The position numbers and the translations under genes were made by a program. Shown here one piece after another: positions 60,000 through 64,000 of a stretch of 64,000 nt of DNA. The notes under the pieces are model-generated. The model was given only the letters and a program-made list of their open reading frames with translations. It did no database searches and was not told the DNA's origin. The stretch is from Tolypothrix campylonemoides VB511288 (GTDB lineage Bacteria > Cyanobacteriota > Cyanobacteriia > Cyanobacteriales > Nostocaceae): assembly GCA_000828075.3 (NCBI GenBank), contig JXCB02000002.1:586648-650647 (forward strand). Reading direction: 5' to 3'. Position 1 is the first letter of the stretch; each line of letters begins with the position of its first letter.

Positions 60000-60248
60000 T
60001 TATCTCGCTATGAAATGCAGCAGTTCATTTGTCAAAAAGCAATGTATACAGACGGACACGATACAAGTGAGGATAATGAGTCTTCGGAGTTTTCTTTGAA
60101 TATCGCTCAGTTGCTGGTGACTAATCGACTGTAACTTTTGCTCAGCTTTACACAGGCTTAAATTTACTTTCTCTGTGTTATGTGTCTGAGATGAAAAAGT
60201 TTCCGCCTGGCTTTCAGTAGATGCTTTTGGGTTTGATGCAAATTTCAC
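60000..60248 (-). CDS. small protein with one C-terminal membrane segment
   Basis: An 82-residue protein. Residues 1-35 are Ser/Thr/Gln-rich, residues 36-57 form a basic helix (EQKLQSISHQQLSDIQRKLRR), and residues ~58-78 form one membrane segment (LIILTCIVSVCIHCFLTN). The start is GTG at 60248 with AGGAG three bases upstream. The next gene begins 68 bases after the stop, so they should be co-transcribed with hetP. I do not recognise the family; its position suggests a membrane partner of the HlyD-like protein. Confidence 0.6.
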   Translation of the reverse strand: MKFASNPKASTESQAETFSSQTHNTEKVNLSLCKAEQKLQSISHQQLSDIQRKLRRLIILTCIVSVCIHCFLTNELLHFIAR

Positions 60249-60522
60249 TTACTCCTAATTGAATGTCTTTTTTTTTGGTAGATTTATATTCCAATTTTAT
60301 ACCAAATAATTAGGAGTTATTAAGTAAAATCGCATACTTTTTAGGGTTGTATAGAAAAATTGCTCATCCCTAATCGTTAATAGCCACATTCGTATTTATA
60401 CTATTTTTTTGGGTAAATGTCATCTGGTTAATCTGCATTTTTTCAAGGAATTTTACTGAACTGTTTCTATATTTACTTAAGTATTATCCCGTTTACGTTT
60501 TGTCCCTTACTTGTTAAATATT

Positions 60523-60539
60523 GGGGGGTTACACCCCTC
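60523..60539 (-). promoter_or_regulatory. HetR-binding-like palindrome upstream of the hetP unit
   Basis: Read on the minus strand the site is GAGGGGTGTAACCCCCC. The HetR target characterised upstream of Anabaena hetP is GAGGGGTCTAACCCCTC; 15 of 17 positions agree. It is followed by AATATTTAAC and precedes the first gene of the unit by 275 bases and hetP by about 1.7 kb. There is no T-run behind it, so a terminator is unlikely. Confidence 0.78.
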
Positions 60540-61144
60540 ATCCATAATTGCTCTAGAGGTTTTATATTCCCAAGACTTATGGTTTTTTTTACCCATACTA
60601 AATATTTTACTACTTTAAAAATATATCAGCAGAAGTAGCATTTAGACAATCTTTACTAAAGCCAAATCATAATAATCCTTTTTACAATTTCCGGAAAATG
60701 TCTTCTTTTCGTTATGTGAGTTAATCTGCACGTAAACTTAGGCTTTGCTTTTCGTATGTAATTGCAAATTTACAATGAATCTGTTATGGATTTTGCACAA
60801 TAATCAATTCATTTAATACTGGTATTCAGTTGTTTTATGACCTTTCTATGGTATAATTTCAAAGATTTTGCAAGTAGGGTGTCTTGGATATAACAAAACA
60901 CTTGTTCAGGGTTTTTAACAAAGCAAAAGTAGCAGATTGCAACGGTGCATAATTATTGACTTTTTTTTAAGAAAAAATAAAGATGGCTTAGGATGTTCCT
61001 AACTAGATTTAGTAAATATTTGCGCCTATTTTCAAATCTAACTAGCACAGAGCAGTAAAGGTATAAGAGTGTCGGGTATGAGGCTCTACACCCTTATGCC
61101 CTGTCTTTTCGAGTTCTGTAGAAACAAAGCAACTTTGTATAAGC

Positions 61145-61318
61145 AGGACTTAGGCATGCATTATGAAGAAACGAACCGCGTAGATACGAAGTGGCGTACT
61201 GTTGGGCAAAGTCGTTCGCGAAGGGTAGGCTAGAACCCAAAGGACACGTTCACGCGCAGCGTCTTAGACAGGAGAAGAGAAGAAATAAAAGTTTCACCAG
61301 AGTTCTTGCATAAGTCCT
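61145..61318. repeat. MITE-like element with AGGACTTA ends
   Basis: AGGACTTA at 61145 and TAAGTCCT ending at 61318 are inverted ends, each followed by TGCA (one with a 3-base insertion). The interior resembles the degenerate AGAAACGAACCGC...GTTC repeat common in Nostocales intergenic DNA and codes for nothing. Confidence 0.6.
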
Positions 61319-61431
61319 AAAGGTTATGTAGCACTTCTCGTTTGGATTAAGTAATTATTTATCTGTGCCCATCTCTGTATCCATTTGTGGTTCTTATTTC
61401 TTGACGTTTTGCACTCAAGAAGTGATAACCG

Positions 61432-63798
61432 CTATAGATGCAATTCCTGCTGGATGAAGTGGTTATAAAGACCGCCAATGGTCATTAATTCTTGGTGGGT
61501 ACCATGTTCTACGAGGCTACCTCGGTCTAAAACAAGAATGCAGTCAGCATGGCGAACAGTAGAAAGACGGTGGGTAATGATAAAGGTGGTGCGAGCTTCA
61601 CTAGGAGCAGCAACACTGACACGACTAAAGCGAGCTATGTTTTCTAGACATAGAGGCTCAGATTCTGTATCTTCTGAACTGGTGGTTTGATCCAAAATCA
61701 AAATTCGTGGGTTTCTCAGAAGGACACGAGCAATTGCTATTCTTTGTCGCTGTCCACTCGAAAGCGTTATTCCCCCTTTTCCGACTCGGGTGTTGTACTC
61801 CAGAGGTAGCGATTGGATAAAGGTGTGTGCTTCTGCTAGTTGGGCAGCGGCTATAACCTGCTCTAGAGTATATTCTGAGCTATAAAGCGTGATGTTTTCT
61901 AAAATAGTTCCGGAAAACAAAAAACACTCTTGTGGTACTATGCCCAACTGGCTTCGCAATGATTGAGGTGAAACATCAGCAATATCATGTCCATCAATCA
62001 AAATACGTCCGGTGTTGGGACGATATAAACCAGCAAGCAAGTTCACTAGAGTGCTTTTTCCGGAACCGCTAGAACCGACAATACCAATGATTTGCCCTGC
62101 TTTGATTTTGAAGGAAACATTTTGCAGGGTGTTGCGTTCTTCATATTGACTGAAACGGAAAGTAACATTTTCAATACAAACATCACCGCGAATTGAGGGT
62201 AACACCAGTAGCGGTTTTTGAGGATTTTCTTCTGGCTGGGCAGTTAAGACATCGTTGAGTCGTTCCATAGAGATGAGCACTTCTTGGAACTCATCCCACA
62301 ACCCTAGCAACCCTAAAACAGCGTTGATTGCACTGCCGATGAGCATATAAAAAGCGACAAATTGACCAAGCAACATCTGTTGGTAAATTACCAAGGTTGT
62401 TCCATACCACAGCACTGCTGTGTTCCCAAAGTGATTGATCACGCTCTTTGCGAGTTGGAACTTATGAGCCAGTTTTTGAGAGTGAAGCCGCGCTTCCAGC
62501 ATATCCGTGAAGCGCTGCTCCCAATACCAACGCAGTCCTTGCTCAGATGCTGCTGTTTTGATTGTGGAAATACCAGTTACTATTTCAACCAATGAGGAGT
62601 TTTGTGCTGCTGATTTTTTATAGGTTTCCCGCGAGGCTGTTTTGAGAAATGGACTGACTCCCAAAGTCAAAACTACGATCGCTACAAGCAACACCAACAC
62701 CAAAACAGTCAGTTGCAAGTTGTAATAAGCCATCAATCCCAGGTAAACAACCGCGATCGCACCATCCAACACAGTACTGATAGCTTGACGGGTAAGAAAC
62801 AGTTGGATTTTTCGGTTTTCCTGAACGCGGGTGATAATATCCTCTACCTGACGGGATGTAAAAAACTGCAACGGTAATCGCAGCGTGTGGCTAATAAAGC
62901 TACCCATCAATGTTGTGTCGATGCGGTTGGAAAAGTAGTTCAGTAGGTACTGACGTAGTGTTGTTAGGGCAATGCGCCAGATACCAAAGATGAGGAAGCT
63001 AACAGCAAGGACATTGAGAGTCGCTAGGCTTTTTTGTGGCATAACTTGGTCGAGAAGCACCTGAACATATATAGGTGTTACCAAGCCAAACACCTGCACC
63101 AGCGCTGAAGCAAGAATGATTTGCCCCAGTAAAATACGGTGTTGCCAAAAAACCTGCCAAAAACTACTTAGGGAAATTTTTTCCTCTTTGAACGCTTTGA
63201 AACGTTCGGTAGGGGATAAGCAAAGAGCATATTCTGTCCAATTCTCTTCAAACTCTTGGCGAGTGAGCGATCGCCTCCCGATTGCTGGATCACAAATCAA
63301 CACGCGATCGCCTTTGACTTGGCAAACGACAACATAGTGAATTCCTTGCCAGTGAGCAATCCAAGGACGCTTTTGCAACTCCAACACATTCAAAGAAGCC
63401 CGCACTGGTAGTGCTTGATATCCCAAATTTTGGGCTGCATCTGCTAAGTCTGAAAGCGATGCACCTAGACAGTCTGTCTGAGCTAAATTCCGCAACGTGT
63501 TCAGACTAAAACGTTTACCCCAGTAGCGGCTAATCATCGCTAAACACGCTGCGCCACAATCTGATGAACTTTGTTGTTGAATGAAGGGTACTCGTCGCCA
63601 TAATCGGGTTATTAAGGGGTGCGGAGGAATTCCTTCTTGACAAAAGTGAATATCTGCTATGGTTTCAGCAGCTTTTGAAGTCTCTAACTGTGGGTTGAGG
63701 GAAAGTGGGGCTGTGGGTAAAGATTTTTGAATTTTGAATTTAAGCAGGAAAACGTCAAAGCCGTGATTTATCTCGTCGCCAGTGAGCGTTTCGGGTGG
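61432..63798 (-). pseudogene. hetC: HetC-type C39 peptidase/ABC exporter, 5' end missing
   Basis: An open frame of 788 codons without a start, closed upstream by TAA at 63799-63801. It covers a linker, the C39 peptidase (Cys in QQQSSSDCGAACLAM; codon 63556-63558), its His and Asp partners (HWQGIHYVVV, CDPAIG), six membrane helices, and the NBD (GIVGSSGSGKSTLV, LSSGQRQRIAIARVL). Anabaena HetC is about 1044 residues with an N-terminal cNMP-like domain, so ~250 residues are absent. Identity as hetC rests on domain order plus hetP downstream. The NBD is odd: Walker B reads LILDQTTSSED, with Gln for the catalytic Glu and no SALD loop, and an ~8-residue insert precedes the H-loop (ITHRLSTV). Confidence 0.8.
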
Positions 63799-64000
63799 TT
63801 AGTCAAGCGTGATAAATTCTTTTTTCGTTTATGCGGCGTTAGGAATCTTATTGGTTTTTATCCGTTCGAGAGGGAAAACCTATATGAGCGCGACGAAAAC
63901 GGCAAACCTGTCCTCAAGCCGTCAGAAGCCATGCTCAAACTGGAACGGCTTAAGCGCGACGGCATTAATACTGACAATCTCAATTTTACCAGTCAACTTT
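63763..64000 (+). CDS. partial unknown protein in the sequence that interrupts hetC
   Basis: The plus strand is open from 63721 to the window end (93 codons), with a possible GTG start at 63763. The deduced peptide is charged and plausible as a protein (WLVKRDKFFFRL, FYPFERENLYERDENGKPVL, AMLKLERLKRDGI). Its base composition after 63860 is richer in G+C than the flanking hetC sequence. I do not recognise the family and it runs off the window. It overlaps the last codons of the broken hetC frame on the other strand. Confidence 0.35.
   Translation, partial: MIYLVASERFGWLVKRDKFFFRLCGVRNLIGFYPFERENLYERDENGKPVLKPSEAMLKLERLKRDGINTDNLNFTSQL

Larger units (their letters stand above)
60249..61431 (-). 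other. 1.18-kb region between hetC and the hetP unit
   Basis: No ORF supported on either strand. It contains the HetR-like palindrome and a MITE-like element, listed separately. The AT-rich stretch 60250-60500 should hold the promoter of the hetP unit. Confidence 0.5.

Noticed and set aside
60523..60539. Reading the GGGG/CCCC palindrome as a plain terminator
   Set aside because: No T-run follows on either strand, it is about 0.9 kb from the hetC stop, and the match to the HetR target is far better.

Overview
The window is chromosomal DNA of a filamentous, heterocyst-forming cyanobacterium. GCGATCGC (HIP1) octamers are frequent. The str operon, rne-rnhB, glsF, dxr and several DUF families (DUF1997, DUF1815, DUF2839) are cyanobacterial in type. 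A hetC-hetP locus is present, which is known only from heterocyst formers. Intergenic DNA is long and rich in heptamer repeats and nested palindromes, as in large Nostocales genomes of the Scytonema/Tolypothrix kind. The genus is my inference.

Layout. 0-8 kb: a small hypothetical protein, a STAS-domain protein, a large radical SAM protein, then rne-rnhB. 8-20 kb: a DUF1997 protein, pheA, a Lon-substrate-binding-domain protein, the str ribosomal operon on the minus strand (rpsL, rpsG, fusA, tuf, rpsJ), an IscA-type protein, a cupin and a phosphodiester glycosidase-like protein. 20-34 kb: ferredoxin-dependent glutamate synthase (glsF), then a cell-envelope/polysaccharide group (acyltransferase-3, polysaccharide deacetylase, DUF2079 membrane protein, two tandem PIG-V-like mannosyltransferases). 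34-50 kb: dxr, a small membrane protein, a thioesterase, a TPR-CHAT protein, a degenerate DinG-like helicase, an M48 peptidase, lysS, a complete IS701-family insertion with its 4-bp target duplication, and a PEP-CTERM surface protein.

50-64 kb is the most interesting part, and all its recognised genes are on the minus strand. It reads as two adjacent peptide-export/differentiation modules. Module A (50.2-57.5 kb) has two SurA/parvulin-like proteins bracketing a HlyD adaptor, a cNMP-domain/C39-peptidase ABC exporter, and an 82-residue peptide with a double-glycine leader and a Gly-Tyr-Ala-rich core, which is the likely cargo. Module B (58.4-63.8 kb) is a hetC-hetP locus with two genes between hetC and hetP: a small one-TM protein and a HlyD-like adaptor lacking its C-terminal half. 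A palindrome matching the published HetR-binding site at 15 of 17 positions lies upstream of that unit. hetC is broken: its reading frame stops about 250 codons short of the expected N-terminus, where an unrelated plus-strand reading frame runs off the end of the window. Its NBD also has Gln instead of the catalytic Glu. A small, possibly decayed Cys-rich ORF sits between two terminators separating the modules.

The window ends inside the sequence that interrupts hetC, so whether this is a developmentally excised element, a fixed insertion or an assembly join cannot be decided here. No tRNA, rRNA, CRISPR array or replication origin was recognised.
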